Of a DNA stretch of 64,000 nt, positions 9,098 to 19,209 are shown one piece after another (within the stretch, counting starts at the first letter, position 1; each line of letters begins with the position of its first letter). Origin of the DNA: Methylobacter sp. (GTDB lineage Bacteria; Pseudomonadota; Gammaproteobacteria; Methylococcales; Methylomonadaceae). The notes beneath the pieces were generated by a model. The model made no database searches, was not told the origin of the DNA, and saw only the letters and a list, made by a program, of their open reading frames with translations. Both the position numbers and the translations under genes were made by a program. The stretch covers positions 223,927 through 287,926 of the forward strand of contig NZ_JAUXVR010000006.1 in the NCBI RefSeq assembly GCF_030680395.1, in the 5' to 3' direction.

Positions 9098-10960
9098 ATG
9101 AATACAATACATAACTACCCACTGCTCAAAGATATCAACACACCGGCTGATGTGCGCAAACTGTCGAAAAACCAGCTTAAACCTTTAGCACAAGAACTAC
9201 GCGATTTTTTAACTCATACCGTTAGCATTTCCGGCGGTCACTTTTCCGCAGGATTAGGCACGGTTGAGTTAACGGTAGCCTTGCATTACGTGTTCGACAC
9301 GCCATCCGACCAGCTGGTTTGGGATGTGGGTCATCAGGCTTATCCGCACAAGATCCTGACCGGACGCAAAGACCGGATGACTACTATTCGCACCAAGGAC
9401 GGCGTATCGGCGTTTCCTAATCGGGCCGAGAGCGAATACGATGCTTTCGGCGTCGGCCATTCCAGCACTTCGATCAGCGCAGCCTTAGGCATGGCAATTG
9501 CCTCGGAGTTAAAAGGCGAAGACAAAAAAATGGTCGCGATTATCGGCGACGGCAGTATCACCGGCGGCATGGCGTTTGAAGCAATGAATCATGCGGGCGC
9601 CCTGGATGCCAATCTGCTGGTGATTCTGAACGATAACGATATGTCGATCTCGCCGCCAGTCGGCGCGATGAATAATTACCTGACCAAGATTTTATCCAGC
9701 AAATTTTATTCCTCAATGCGCGAAGGCAGTAAAAAAGCCTTAAGCAGCATGCCCAGCGTCTGGGAACTGGCTCGCCGCACCGAAGAACATATGAAAGGCA
9801 TGGTAGTACCGGGCACCCTGTTTGAGGAACTAGGCTTTAATTATATCGGCCCGATTGACGGGCATGACATAGACATGCTGGTATCGACTCTGGAAAACCT
9901 GAAGCATATTACCGGACCGCGCTTTTTGCATATCGTTACCCAAAAAGGCAAAGGTTACCCGCCTGCCGAAAAAGATCCGTTAGCTTATCATGGCGTGCCG
10001 GCTTTCGATCCCAGCAAAGACTGCCTGCCCAAATCCGCGCCCTCCCCACATCCGACTTACACGGAAGTGTTTGGCGAATGGCTCTGCGACATGGCGGCAA
10101 AAGACGAGCGCTTATTGGGCATTACTCCCGCGATGCGCGAGGGTTCCGGACTGGTCAAGTTTTCGGAATGTTACCCAAGACGTTATTTCGATGTTGCCAT
10201 TGCCGAACAACACGCAGTGACGTTAGCCGCAGGACAGGCTTGCCAAGGCGCAAAACCCGTAGTGGCTATTTATTCCACGTTCTTGCAACGGGCTTACGAC
10301 CAGATGATTCATGACGTCGCCATCCAGAATCTGGATGTGTTGTTTGCGCTGGATCGTGCCGGTTTAGTCGGCCCTGACGGCCCGACCCATGCCGGCAGTT
10401 TTGATTACAGCTACATGCGTTGCATTCCCAACATGCTGGTAATGGCACCTGCCGATGAAAACGAATGCAGACAAATGCTCTATACCGGCTTTATGCATGA
10501 AGGCCCGGCGTCCGTGCGTTATCCGCGCGGCAAAGGCCCCGGTGTTGCGGTCAATAAAACCATGGCCTTATTGCCGCTAGGCAAAGCCGAAGTTCGTCAT
10601 CAAGGTAGCCGTATTGCTATTCTGGCTTGGGGCAGCATGGTAACTCCGTCTATGGAAGTGGGCAAACAGCTGGGCGCAACCGTAGTCAACATGCGTTTCG
10701 TCAAACCTATCGATACCGAACTGGTGCTTGAATTAGCCAAGAGTCATGAAGTACTGATCACCGTCGAAGAAAACGTACTCGCAGGTGGCGCAGGCAGCGC
10801 TGTCAACGACTTCCTGCAAGCGCAACAAATCCTGATGCCGGTGCTAAATATCGGCCTGCCGGACAGTTTTGTCGAGCAAGGTACAAGAGAAGAATTGCTG
10901 GCACTGTGCGGCCTGGATATACAGGGGATTCTTGCTAAGGTTGAAAAATTTTGCGCGTAG
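9098..10960 (+). CDS. dxs: 1-deoxy-D-xylulose-5-phosphate synthase
   Basis: A thiamine-diphosphate enzyme joining pyruvate and glyceraldehyde-3-phosphate in the first step of the MEP isoprenoid pathway, which supplies IPP for squalene and hopanoids. The 620-residue length is normal. The ThDP-Mg motif [15 protein letters not shown]...LNDNDMSI lies around residues 150-190, the transketolase-type segment [15 protein letters not shown] holds the conserved Glu near residue 370, and the C-terminal domain is complete. The ATG begins one base after the copD stop, so it is translated with copCD. Its place downstream of the hopanoid genes suggests coordinated precursor supply. Confidence 0.97.
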   Translation: MNTIHNYPLLKDINTPADVRKLSKNQLKPLAQELRDFLTHTVSISGGHFSAGLGTVELTVALHYVFDTPSDQLVWDVGHQAYPHKILTGRKDRMTTIRTKDGVSAFPNRAESEYDAFGVGHSSTSISAALGMAIASELKGEDKKMVAIIGDGSITGGMAFEAMNHAGALDANLLVILNDNDMSISPPVGAMNNYLTKILSSKFYSSMREGSKKALSSMPSVWELARRTEEHMKGMVVPGTLFEELGFNYIGPIDGHDIDMLVSTLENLKHITGPRFLHIVTQKGKGYPPAEKDPLAYHGVPAFDPSKDCLPKSAPSPHPTYTEVFGEWLCDMAAKDERLLGITPAMREGSGLVKFSECYPRRYFDVAIAEQHAVTLAAGQACQGAKPVVAIYSTFLQRAYDQMIHDVAIQNLDVLFALDRAGLVGPDGPTHAGSFDYSYMRCIPNMLVMAPADENECRQMLYTGFMHEGPASVRYPRGKGPGVAVNKTMALLPLGKAEVRHQGSRIAILAWGSMVTPSMEVGKQLGATVVNMRFVKPIDTELVLELAKSHEVLITVEENVLAGGAGSAVNDFLQAQQILMPVLNIGLPDSFVEQGTREELLALCGLDIQGILAKVEKFCA

Positions 10961-11022
10961 AGATGTTGCAAGAGTAACTATAATTTTTCATCACGAAGAA
11001 CACGAATAAAAAAATCTGTAGA

Positions 11023-11045
11023 TTGGGCATGCTTTTTATGCCCAA
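11023..11045. repeat. REP-like hairpin after dxs
   Basis: TTGGGCAT (11023-11030) and ATGCCCAA (11038-11045) form a perfect 8-bp stem about 60 bp after dxs. No T-run follows, so it is a REP-like palindrome or a weak terminator. The surrounding stretch 10961-11142 holds no gene; a half copy of the CACGAAG-type repeat lies at 10991-11006. Confidence 0.55.
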
Positions 11046-11142
11046 CATTTCCAATGTTTCAATGTGACAGCTAATCTAGAGCATTTCTCCGTTAGTCAAA
11101 AGCATCGCCTGAGCTGTTAAAATAATTCAGGCACTCGTCAGA

Positions 11143-11406
11143 GTGAAACTGATCCCTAATTTGGCCGATAGGACAGATCAAGAATGGTGCCAACAGCATT
11201 ATGTCAGGGGCGAGTTGTGTCGACGGCAGCGGAGTGCCGTGTTTTGCTGTTTGTCGGCGTTGAAAATGAGGAAAAACCAAGGTCAGGTTTTTCAACTTGC
11301 AAAAAATGGAAAAGAGGTGGGGCTGCACAATGCAAGACCTAACACCTTTTTTCCAATCTTTTCGATAATCCAAAACAAACCTTTCGAAGGCGAGGTTCTT
11401 AAATGA
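11143..11406 (+). CDS. doubtful small ORF upstream of nuclease-like gene
   Basis: An 87-codon frame starting with GTG. Its TGA overlaps the next gene's ATG as ATGA, the arrangement of coupled genes. No Shine-Dalgarno is seen before the GTG, and the protein is rich in Arg, Cys and Gln with no recognised domain. The DNA contains a small hairpin (CGGCA...TGCCG near 11222-11237). The overlap is the only support; it may equally be leader sequence. Confidence 0.22.
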   Translation: MKLIPNLADRTDQEWCQQHYVRGELCRRQRSAVFCCLSALKMRKNQGQVFQLAKNGKEVGLHNARPNTFFPIFSIIQNKPFEGEVLK

Positions 11407-11876
11407 ATAGAATAATTGACGGCATCGACGCCATCTCAACAGCAAGCCATCTAAATGGTCATGTTGAGTGTCAGACGCCGGGCGGATGGGAGGGCTGGCT
11501 TCAAGTGGAACTTCACCGTTGGCTATTGCAGCAGCCTTCGCCCGTAAACATCGGTCGAGAGGTTCATTGTTATACAGCACCTAACGCCGCTCAAAAGTGC
11601 GACCTAACCTTGGGAAATATGGTTGTTGAGCTCAAGGCAATGGGACTCAGTCGGCCATCGGCTGCTTTTGTGACACTGGTAATCAATGATAAAGCAAAAA
11701 TCCTCCAAGGACGTGTGATGCCTTATACCACCGCCGGACTAGCTGTAGTAATTCCGAATATCCCGAACAACATTGGGCTGGGCATCCAGTGTGCGACAGC
11801 TAGGAATAACGTGAACATTGCAAGCGGAATTTCGGTGCCGACGACCTGCGGATGTTATCAGATCTACATATTTTGA
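11403..11876 (+). CDS. hypothetical protein with PD-(D/E)XK-like motif
   Basis: A 157-residue soluble protein with no firm family. The segment CDLTLGNMVVELKAMG has Asp67, Glu75 and Lys77 spaced as in PD-(D/E)XK nucleases. It is preceded by a helix with a possible motif Glu (QVELHRWLLQ, Glu36) and a strand GREVHCY. The C-terminal half lacks recognisable motifs. GAGG 7 nt before the ATG supports the start. It stands alone between dxs and gloB with no methylase or immunity partner visible. It could be an orphan restriction-type endonuclease or a Holliday-junction-like fold; the call rests on the motif only. Confidence 0.55.
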   Translation: MNRIIDGIDAISTASHLNGHVECQTPGGWEGWLQVELHRWLLQQPSPVNIGREVHCYTAPNAAQKCDLTLGNMVVELKAMGLSRPSAAFVTLVINDKAKILQGRVMPYTTAGLAVVIPNIPNNIGLGIQCATARNNVNIASGISVPTTCGCYQIYIF

Positions 11877-11995
11877 TTATTGAACAATTTATATCTGGAA
11901 TAGAGAAAACTATAAATGAATATGATGAAATTCTATTTTAATCAAATATGGAACGCATTGCATATCTTATTTGGCTCACGAGGACTTAAATAATT

Positions 11996-12760
11996 ATGCT
12001 AACCCCCCTGACACTCCCCGTCTTAAACGATAATTACATTTATCTGATTCACGACCCTGTATCGGGTGAAACTGCCGCTGTAGATCCCGCTGTTGCAGGG
12101 ACAGTTCTGGATGCTTTGGATCAAAAAGGCTGGCAGTTAACCACCATCTTGAATACCCATCACCATTCGGATCATGTTGGCGGCAATCTGGAGCTGAAAC
12201 AAAAAACCGGCTGCACCATTATTGCGCCCCTTTCAGATCAAAATCGAATTCCCGGCATTGATCGCGGCATTGTTGACGGCGATGTGATAACGCTCGGCAA
12301 GCATACCGCCAAGGTCATCTCGACTCCGGGACATACCAGCGGCCATGTTGTTTATCATTTTGCCGACGACAATACGCTGTTTTGCGGGGACACGTTGTTT
12401 GTCATGGGCTGCGGTCGGTTGTTTGAAGGCACTGCGGAACAGATGTGGCATTCGTTACAAAAATTGAAAGCATTGCCTGCATCGACTCGAATCTATTGCG
12501 CCCATGAATACACACAAGCTAATGGCCGGTTTGCTTTAACGGTAGAGCCTGATAACCGGCAGTTACAGCAAAGAATGGATGTCATCAATCAGCTGAGGGC
12601 AAACCACTTGCCGACGGTGCCGTCGACGATAGAGCAGGAACTGGCGACTAACCCGTTTTTCAGGGAAGATAGTTTGGCCTTGCAGGAAACTATTAAGATG
12701 GTGAACAAAAAACCGGTGGAGGTTTTTGCGGAAATCAGGCGGTTGAAAGACAATTTTTAA
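11996..12760 (+). CDS. gloB: hydroxyacylglutathione hydrolase (glyoxalase II)
   Basis: A metallo-beta-lactamase-fold hydrolase that splits S-lactoylglutathione to D-lactate and glutathione in methylglyoxal detoxification. The binuclear metal motif THHHSDHVGG is near residues 52-61, GHTSGHVVYH supplies the next His, FCGDTLF the bridging Asp, and CAHEYTQAN the last metal His plus glutathione-binding residues. The 254-residue length is standard. It is monocistronic on the + strand and converges on lysS across a palindromic repeat that may end transcription from both sides. Confidence 0.96.
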   Translation: MLTPLTLPVLNDNYIYLIHDPVSGETAAVDPAVAGTVLDALDQKGWQLTTILNTHHHSDHVGGNLELKQKTGCTIIAPLSDQNRIPGIDRGIVDGDVITLGKHTAKVISTPGHTSGHVVYHFADDNTLFCGDTLFVMGCGRLFEGTAEQMWHSLQKLKALPASTRIYCAHEYTQANGRFALTVEPDNRQLQQRMDVINQLRANHLPTVPSTIEQELATNPFFREDSLALQETIKMVNKKPVEVFAEIRRLKDNF

Positions 12761-12855
12761 CCGAAATCATAAAGATGCACCACGAACAACTGCATGGATG
12801 CAGAAGGTAGAGCACCAACAGTAGGCGCTTTAGGCGACGCAGGAGCGGTTGCCGA

Positions 12856-12919
12856 GGCACGAAGAACACGAAGCTTATATTTTTCCTTCGTGCTCTTCGT
12901 GCCTTCGTGGTGAATTAAT
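12856..12919. repeat. CACGAAG-type palindromic repeat, copy 1
   Basis: GGCACGAAGAACACGAAG (12856-12873) pairs with CTTCGTGCTCTTCGTGCC (12886-12903), and the right arm continues as TTCGTGGTGAATTAATCA. The same right-arm end occurs at 24128-24162. It sits between the convergent genes gloB and lysS and could act as a bidirectional terminator. Confidence 0.8.
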
Positions 12920-12926
12920 CAGTTCA

Positions 12927-14426
12927 TTAACCCTTAGGCCGCATATGCGGAAACAACAGCACATCGCGTATTGAAGGCGCATCGGCGAACAGCATGACCA
13001 GACGGTCGATGCCTATGCCCTCGCCTGCCGTTGGCGGCATGCCGTGCTCCAGCGCGACGATATAGTCCGCGTCAAAGTGCATGGCTTCATCATCACCGGC
13101 CTCTTTTTCTTCGACCTGTTTTTGGAAACGCGCCGCCTGATCTTCGGCATCATTCAACTCGGTAAAGCCGTTGGCAATTTCCCGTCCGCCGACAAAAAAC
13201 TCAAAGCGATCCGTGACATGCGGATTATCATCATTGCGTCTCGCCAGCGGTGAAACTTCAACCGGGTAAGCTGTGATAAAAGTCGGATTCATCAACCGGC
13301 TTTCCACGGTTTTTTCGAATATCTCGATCTGTATCTTGCCCAAACCGTAACCGTCCTTGACCGGAAGATTCAGCTTTTTAGCCACTTCAACAGCAGCTTC
13401 ACGCGTGGCGATATTTTCCGCCGTTAAATCCGGATTAAAATGCAGAATCGAATCGAACACGGTCATACGGTCAAACGGCTTGCCGAAATCGTATTGCTCG
13501 CCTTGATAGGTAATCTCTGTTTGCCCTAACACTTCAACCGCGACACCGCGCAACATGGCTTCGGTTAAATCCATTAAATCATGATATTCCGCGTAAGCCT
13601 GATAAAACTCCAGCATGGTGAATTCGGGGTTATGACGCGTCGATAAACCTTCATTGCGGAAGTTACGGTTGATTTCAAACACCCGCTCAAAACCGCCCAC
13701 TACCAGACGCTTTAAATACAACTCCGGTGCGATACGCAGATAGAGTTCCATGTCTAACGCATTATGAAAGGTGGTAAAAGGACGCGCCGTTGCCCCGCCT
13801 GGAATCATCTGCATCATCGGCGTTTCAACTTCAAGGAAATCGCGCTCGATCAGGAACTGGCGGATATAAGCCACCACCTTGGAACGGATCAAAAAGGTAT
13901 TGCGCGATTGCTCGCTCATAATCAAATCCAGATAACGCTGACGGTATTTGATTTCCTGATCGGCAATGCCGTGAAATTTTTCAGGTAATGGCCGCAAGGC
14001 TTTGGTAAGCAAACGAATATCGTCAATTTTGACGCTGAGTTCGCCGGTCTGGGTTTTAAATAGTACGCCTTCCGCGCCGACGATATCGCCAATATCCCAC
14101 TTTTTAAACTGCTCGTTGTAAAAGCTTTCGGGTAGCGCATCGCGAGTCACATAAAGCTGTATTTGGCCGGACATGTCTTGAATATGCGCAAAACTCGCTT
14201 TACCCATTACCCGGCGGGTCATCATCCGCCCAGCCAGTTTTACCCGCAACGGTTCCGCTTCAAGCTCTTCCTTGGATTTTTCTCCGTATTCGGCCAACAG
14301 TTCACCTGCAACCACATTACGGCGAAAATCGGTAGGGAAAGCAATGCCGCCATTTTCGCGCAACTCATTCAATTTGCTGCGGCGTTGCCTGATTTGTTCT
14401 TGTTCGTCGTGCTCGATTTCTGACAT
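12927..14426 (-). CDS. lysS: lysyl-tRNA synthetase, class II
   Basis: A 499-residue class IIb aminoacyl-tRNA synthetase charging tRNA-Lys. The N-terminal OB-fold anticodon-binding domain spans residues about 55-150. The catalytic core shows motif 2 with [20 protein letters not shown] and motif 3 with [11 protein letters not shown] near the C-terminus. Length and motifs are complete. It lies 32 nt downstream of prfB in the same direction, the same prfB-lysS order as in E. coli, so one operon is likely. Confidence 0.97.
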   Translation of the reverse strand: MSEIEHDEQEQIRQRRSKLNELRENGGIAFPTDFRRNVVAGELLAEYGEKSKEELEAEPLRVKLAGRMMTRRVMGKASFAHIQDMSGQIQLYVTRDALPESFYNEQFKKWDIGDIVGAEGVLFKTQTGELSVKIDDIRLLTKALRPLPEKFHGIADQEIKYRQRYLDLIMSEQSRNTFLIRSKVVAYIRQFLIERDFLEVETPMMQMIPGGATARPFTTFHNALDMELYLRIAPELYLKRLVVGGFERVFEINRNFRNEGLSTRHNPEFTMLEFYQAYAEYHDLMDLTEAMLRGVAVEVLGQTEITYQGEQYDFGKPFDRMTVFDSILHFNPDLTAENIATREAAVEVAKKLNLPVKDGYGLGKIQIEIFEKTVESRLMNPTFITAYPVEVSPLARRNDDNPHVTDRFEFFVGGREIANGFTELNDAEDQAARFQKQVEEKEAGDDEAMHFDADYIVALEHGMPPTAGEGIGIDRLVMLFADAPSIRDVLLFPHMRPKG

Positions 14427-14458
14427 TTTATTTGTTAACTCTTTAGTTTTAATAATTT

Positions 14459-15557
14459 TTATAAGCCACTCTTCAAGCTGGCTTCAATAAACTGATCCAG
14501 ATCGCCATCCAGAACCGCTTGGGTGTTGCCTGTTTCTACATTGGTGCGCAAATCCTTAATCCGCGACTGATCCAACACATAGGAACGAATCTGGCTGCCC
14601 CAGCCTATATCCGACTTGGTATCTTCCAGTGCCTGAGCCGTTTCACTACGCTTGCGCATTTCCAGCTCGTACAATTTGGCTTTCAATTGCTTCATCGCGG
14701 TATCGCGGTTCTTATGCTGCGAACGGTCGCTCTGGCATTGCACGACAATTCCGGTCGGGTTGTGGGTCATACGCACGGCCGACTCGGTTTTGTTGATATG
14801 CTGACCACCCGCGCCGCTGGCTCGGTAAACATCGACCCGTATATCGGCGGGATTGATGTCTATGTCTATATCGTCGTCAATTTCCGGCGATACGAACACC
14901 GACGCAAACGAGGTATGGCGGCGATTGCCCGAATCGAACGGCGATTTTCTGACCAAGCGATGTACGCCGGTTTCGGTGCGCAGCCAGCCGAACGCATATT
15001 CGCCTTCAAATTTGATCGTGGCGCTTTTGATCCCGGCCACGTCGCCTTGCGACTCTTCAATCAACTCGGTTTTAAAGCCTTTACGCTCGCCCCAGCGCAA
15101 GTACATGCGCTCGATGATCGATGCCCAATCCTGAGCCTCGGTGCCGCCGGAGCCTGACTGTATATCCAAAAAGGCATTATTGGCATCCATTTGCCCGGAG
15201 AACATGCGTCGAAATTCCAGATCTGCGACTCTTTTTTCAAAGTGCGCCAGATCATCGACGACGGTTTCAACCGTTTCTTCATCATCTTCTTCGACCGCCA
15301 TCAGCAGCAGTTCTTCCGCATCGGCAAGGCCGCGTTCCAGATCATTAATGGTGTTAACGATGACTTCCAGCTGGCCGCGCTCTTTACCCAAGGCCTGCGC
15401 TTCTTCAGGCTTATCCCAGATTTTCGGGTTTTCCAGCTCTCTTAAAACTTCGACTAAACGTTCGCTCTTGACGTCGAAGTCAAAGATACCTCCTAAGGGC
15501 ATCGCCACGGCTTTTTAAGTCAGCTATTTTGTTTTTGATCGGATTTATTTCTTGCAT
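14459..15557 (-). CDS. prfB: peptide chain release factor 2, programmed +1 frameshift
   Basis: RF2 recognises UAA and UGA stop codons. The reading frame is split. A 25-codon first part starts at ATG 15557 and ends ...RRYL before an in-frame TGA (15482-15480). A +1 slip on CTT skips the T at 15482 and continues at GAC (15481), giving a 365-residue protein, the same length as E. coli RF2. AGG-AGG lies just before TAT-CTT-TGA-C, the classic internal Shine-Dalgarno and shift site of the RF2 autoregulatory loop. In the main frame, SPF (RKSPFDSG) reads the stop codon and GGQ ([12 protein letters not shown]) triggers peptide release. lysS follows downstream. Confidence 0.97.
15480..15493 (-). promoter_or_regulatory. 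RF2 programmed frameshift site
   Basis: On the - strand the sequence reads AGGAGG-TAT-CTT-TGA-C. The AGGAGG pairs with 16S rRNA while CTT is in the P site, favouring a +1 slip past the weak stop TGA-C. Low RF2 means more slipping and more RF2. The match to the known element is base for base. Confidence 0.95.
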
Positions 15558-15702
15558 GGGGTGTATTTAACCAATGACAGTCGAGACCTAACGCAGGTAA
15601 AGCGCCGGTCGATGAAAACTTTAAACAACGGGTGATTATAAACTATAAGCGGGAAGCTGTTCATCCCAAGTTGCCGGCTTAAGACCATTGGGACAGCAAC
15701 TT

Positions 15703-16443
15703 TTAGCTATCACTCGACTGAAAACTGATCTCCATTCCCAATGTCAGGCCCAGTTGCTGTTGTGCATGGCCTTTATTGACCGCAATTTCGACCAGACCGC
15801 TGGAATTTTTATACCAGAAAGCCTGTTGTTCTTCGACATCGCCGAAAGTATCGGCCTGTTTAATCGCAATACCGTGAATATTTAAAATCTTGCCTGCTAA
15901 TTTTTCGTGATACCGCAAGCCGGTCATTGCATTGCCGTAATAATCGAAATAGATCACTGCCTCCAAGTCTTGAGGCCAATCGCTTAAATCATTTCGGTCA
16001 AAGGGTTGCAATAAATCACCGGCTGAATTGATGGCCAGCCTTGCGGCAACGGGGGCGAATATATCCCTGCCGTGAAAGCTCATTGAGCAATGTTCAGACT
16101 TCCAGATAATTTCCGACCATTGCGTATCTTGAGCCTGAACGGCGACAGTATTCAACAAGCCGTTATCCGGCCCGACAAACCTTTGTCCGTCAGCTTGTAA
16201 AACAACGGCTCTGCGCTCACCGCCAACGCCTGGATCAACCACGGCCAGAAAAATACCGTTTACAGGAAAGCTGTACCGCAATGCGGCCAATAAATAGGAA
16301 CTTAAACGGGGATTAGCTGTCGGGGCGTTACTCAGCAGATTAATAACAGGGACATTGGGCGCTGCAAGCCGCAACACCGATTCCATTTGCCCGATGTAAG
16401 GACCTGACGGCCCAAAATCGGTAAAAAGAACGATGCTTGTCAT
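15703..16443 (-). CDS. SAM hydroxide adenosyltransferase (DUF62/SAM hydrolase family)
   Basis: A 246-residue member of the family that cleaves S-adenosylmethionine with water to adenosine and methionine, related to fluorinase and chlorinase. The N-terminal VLFTDFGPSGPYIGQM holds the conserved Asp and Gly residues, VDPGVGGERRAVV is the signature loop, and GPDNGLL contacts the substrate. It starts 6 nt after the ttcA stop, suggesting cotranscription. The halogenase-specific 23-residue loop is not obvious, so hydrolysis is the expected activity. The physiological role of this family is poorly known. Confidence 0.87.
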   Translation of the reverse strand: MTSIVLFTDFGPSGPYIGQMESVLRLAAPNVPVINLLSNAPTANPRLSSYLLAALRYSFPVNGIFLAVVDPGVGGERRAVVLQADGQRFVGPDNGLLNTVAVQAQDTQWSEIIWKSEHCSMSFHGRDIFAPVAARLAINSAGDLLQPFDRNDLSDWPQDLEAVIYFDYYGNAMTGLRYHEKLAGKILNIHGIAIKQADTFGDVEEQQAFWYKNSSGLVEIAVNKGHAQQQLGLTLGMEISFQSSDS

Positions 16444-16449
16444 CGCCTG

Positions 16450-17304
16450 TTATTGCGCCAACACATCCAAACCGGCATTAAATGTCATAACCTGCTCTTC
16501 GGCTTGTTGACTCCGCATTAATCCGGCAAAATCGAATAACTGCGTATCGGCCAACTGCGAAGGCGCGACATTTTTCAAGCTGGTAAAAATGGTTTCCAAG
16601 CGGCCCGGAAACTGTTTATCCCATGTTTTTAACATGACTTTCATGGCTTGGCGCTGCAGATTTTCCTGGGAACCGCACAAGTTGCACGGAATAATCGGGT
16701 AATTTTTAAATACGGCCAAGCGCTCTATGTCTTTTTCACGGGTGTACGCTAAGGGTCTGATGATAATATTTTTCTTATCGTCGCTTAACAACTTGGGCGG
16801 CATGGCTTTTAATTTACCCCCGTAAAAAATATTCAGGAAAAAGGTTTCAAGAATATCGTCGCGATGATGGCCCAAGGCTATTTTGGTAACATTATTGGCT
16901 TCGGCATAACCGTATAAAGTACCGCGCCGCAAACGCGAACACAATCCGCAAGTGGTGTTGCCTTCCGGAATAACCCGCTTTACCACGCTGTAGGTATCTT
17001 TTTCGATAATATGGTATGGCACATCCAACGATGCCAGATACTCCGGCAAGACATGTTCTGGAAAGCCGGGTTGCTTCTGATCCAGATTGACCGCGATCAG
17101 TTCAAACTCAACCGGTGCGGTTTTTTGCAAGTGCATCAGGATGTCCAGCAGGGTGAAGGAATCCTTGCCGCCGGATAAGCACACCATGACCTTGTCGCCG
17201 TTTTCGATCATGTTGTAGTCGGCAATCGCATCGCCGACCGTGTGCCGCAAATGTTTTTGTAGTTTGTTAAACTGGATTCTGGATTTTTGGTTTGGATCTG
17301 ACAT
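16450..17304 (-). CDS. ttcA: tRNA 2-thiocytidine synthetase TtcA
   Basis: An ATP- and Fe-S-dependent enzyme that makes 2-thiocytidine at position 32 of certain tRNAs. The PP-loop [10 protein letters not shown] (residues about 45-54) binds [13 protein letters not shown] supplies the CxxC pair, with another Cys pair in [14 protein letters not shown], as needed for the 4Fe-4S cluster. The 284-residue length is typical. It lies between the fabAB terminator hairpin upstream and the SAM hydroxide adenosyltransferase gene 6 nt downstream. Confidence 0.94.
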   Translation of the reverse strand: MSDPNQKSRIQFNKLQKHLRHTVGDAIADYNMIENGDKVMVCLSGGKDSFTLLDILMHLQKTAPVEFELIAVNLDQKQPGFPEHVLPEYLASLDVPYHIIEKDTYSVVKRVIPEGNTTCGLCSRLRRGTLYGYAEANNVTKIALGHHRDDILETFFLNIFYGGKLKAMPPKLLSDDKKNIIIRPLAYTREKDIERLAVFKNYPIIPCNLCGSQENLQRQAMKVMLKTWDKQFPGRLETIFTSLKNVAPSQLADTQLFDFAGLMRSQQAEEQVMTFNAGLDVLAQ

Positions 17305-17340
17305 GGTCAGAGATATGAAGTATTTGAGAGAAAAGAAATG

Positions 17341-17364
17341 CGGGGTTCGTATGTCCGAACCCCG
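17341..17364 (-). terminator. hairpin terminator after fabAB
   Basis: A perfect 9-bp stem, CGGGGTTCG (17341-17349) with CGAACCCCG (17356-17364), has a 6-nt loop. On the - strand it lies 12 nt after the fabB stop and is followed by CATTTCTTTTCTC, an interrupted T-run. It is best read as the terminator of fabA-fabB, separating them from ttcA. Confidence 0.75.
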
Positions 17365-17376
17365 ATGAGAATCGCG

Positions 17377-18600
17377 TTAGCCGTTGTAACGCTGAAAGAT
17401 CAGTGTAGCGTTGGTGCCGCCGAAGCCGAAGCTGTTCGACATAATGGTGTTTAACGTAATGTTGTCTTTACGTTCACGCACGATGGGAATACCTTCCGCC
17501 CCCGGATCAAGCTGGGCGATATTGGCTGAAGCGCTGAGGAAGTTTTCTTCCATCATTAGCAACGAATAAATCGCCTCATTAACACCCGCCGCGCCCAGTG
17601 CGTGACCTGTCAGCGATTTTGTGGAACTGACTAACGGCACCTTATCCTGACCGAACACGTTGCGCAAGGCTTCAAGTTCTTTGGTATCGCCGACCGGCGT
17701 ACTGGTGCCGTGAGCATTGATATAATCGATTTTGCTGCTGCCGATCGTCGCCATCGCTTGCTGCATGCAACGCACTGCGCCTTCACCGGATGGTTGAACC
17801 ATATCGTAACCGTCGGAAGTTGCGCCGTAACCGGTCAGTTCTGCGTAGATTTTCGCACCGCGCGCTTTGGCATGTTCCAGTTCTTCAATGACTAAAACAC
17901 CGCCGCCGCCGGAGATAACAAAACCGTCACGGGTTTCATCATAAGGCCTTGATGCTGTGGTCGGCGCATCATTGTATTTTGAAGACAAAGCGCCCATCGC
18001 ATCGAACAACATCGACATCGTCCAATGCACTTCTTCGCCGCCACCGGCAAATACGACATCCTGTTTGCCCATCTGGATCAATTCCATCGCATGACCGATA
18101 CAGTGAGCACTGGTCGCACACGCCGAGCTTATCGTGTAATTAACGCCTTTAATTTTATAAGGTGTCGCAAGACATGCGGTATTGGTGCTGGACATGCTTC
18201 TGGGTACCATATAAGGACCCACTTTTTTGATGCCTTTTTCGCGTAAAATGTCAGCCGCTTCAACAATATTTGAGGTTGAAGGACCGCCGGAACCCATCAC
18301 CAGTCCGGTTCTGAAATTCGAAACTTCTGATTCACCCAGACCGGAATCATCAATGGCCTGTTGCATCGCAATATAGTTAAATGCAGCGCCATCACCCATA
18401 AAGCGTTTTATTTTACGGTCGATGAATGCGTCTAAATCTATATTGATAGGCCCGTGGATATGACTGCGGAAACCCATTTCTTTATAAACGTCTGCAAAAG
18501 CGATTCCTGAACGGCCTTCCTTTAGGGAATCGACAACCTCTGTTCGATTATTTCCTATGCTGGAAACAATACCTAACCCGGTAACTACGACTCTTTTCAT
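17377..18600 (-). CDS. fabB: beta-ketoacyl-ACP synthase I
   Basis: A condensing enzyme of fatty acid elongation, needed with FabA for unsaturated fatty acids. The catalytic Cys is in [13 protein letters not shown] (Cys near 160) and the active-site histidines are in [11 protein letters not shown] and [12 protein letters not shown]; the N-terminal [12 protein letters not shown] is the family start. The 407-residue length is normal for FabB. It starts 11 nt downstream of fabA, an operon order conserved in gammaproteobacteria, and is followed by a strong hairpin terminator. Confidence 0.96.
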   Translation of the reverse strand: MKRVVVTGLGIVSSIGNNRTEVVDSLKEGRSGIAFADVYKEMGFRSHIHGPINIDLDAFIDRKIKRFMGDGAAFNYIAMQQAIDDSGLGESEVSNFRTGLVMGSGGPSTSNIVEAADILREKGIKKVGPYMVPRSMSSTNTACLATPYKIKGVNYTISSACATSAHCIGHAMELIQMGKQDVVFAGGGEEVHWTMSMLFDAMGALSSKYNDAPTTASRPYDETRDGFVISGGGGVLVIEELEHAKARGAKIYAELTGYGATSDGYDMVQPSGEGAVRCMQQAMATIGSSKIDYINAHGTSTPVGDTKELEALRNVFGQDKVPLVSSTKSLTGHALGAAGVNEAIYSLLMMEENFLSASANIAQLDPGAEGIPIVRERKDNITLNTIMSNSFGFGGTNATLIFQRYNG

Positions 18601-18611
18601 TGTTAACGCCT

Positions 18612-19127
18612 CTAAAAATCTTCTGTCGAAGTGAATAAACCAACCCGTAAATCGGTAGCCTCATAAATCACTTTACCATCGACTTCCATGGTGGCATCAG
18701 CGATACCCATAACCAGCTTCCGCATTATTACTCTTTTTAAATTGACCCGATAAATCACTTTCTTGGCAGTGGGCAGCACTTGTCCGGTAAATTTGACTTC
18801 ACCCACACCCAAAGCGCGACCTTTGCCGGGACCGCCCATCCAGCACAAAAAGAAGCCGACCAACTGCCACATCGCGTCCAGTCCCAAACAACCGGGCATC
18901 ACAGGATCGCCCTGAAAATGGCAGTCAAAAAACCATAAATCAGGCGTTATATCCAGCTCAGCAATGATCTCGCCCTTTCCGTAGGTACCGCCTTCATCCG
19001 TAATAAGGGTAATACGATCCATCATTAACATATTCGGTAGAGGCAATTGCGCATTTTTCGGCCCATACAGTTCACCCCTGCCGGACTTCAACAATTCTTC
19101 GCGCGTAAAACTGTGCTGTTTCCCCAT
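18612..19127 (-). CDS. fabA: 3-hydroxydecanoyl-ACP dehydratase/isomerase
   Basis: A hot-dog-fold enzyme that dehydrates 3-hydroxydecanoyl-ACP and isomerises the product to cis-3-decenoyl-ACP, the branch point to unsaturated fatty acids. The catalytic His is in [20 protein letters not shown] (residues about 70-89), which also holds the catalytic Asp. The 171 residues match the family. It forms an operon with fabB. The 82-bp gap before slt is AT-rich and may hold the promoter. Confidence 0.97.
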   Translation of the reverse strand: MGKQHSFTREELLKSGRGELYGPKNAQLPLPNMLMMDRITLITDEGGTYGKGEIIAELDITPDLWFFDCHFQGDPVMPGCLGLDAMWQLVGFFLCWMGGPGKGRALGVGEVKFTGQVLPTAKKVIYRVNLKRVIMRKLVMGIADATMEVDGKVIYEATDLRVGLFTSTEDF

Positions 19128-19209
19128 ACTCTTTATATACCTTAACGTAATTATTATTATTATAAACTGTGCATTATCTAACAGACACCAAAAAAAATCA
19201 GCTCAAATT

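Noticed and set aside
11092..11580. 162-codon frame on the - strand
   Set aside because: It overlaps the supported + strand gene at 11403, has no recognisable domain and lacks a start signal.
15480..15508. In-frame TGA near the start of prfB as a disabling mutation
   Set aside because: The exact RF2 frameshift signal (AGGAGG, CTT-TGA-C) surrounds it and the shifted product has the standard 365-residue length.
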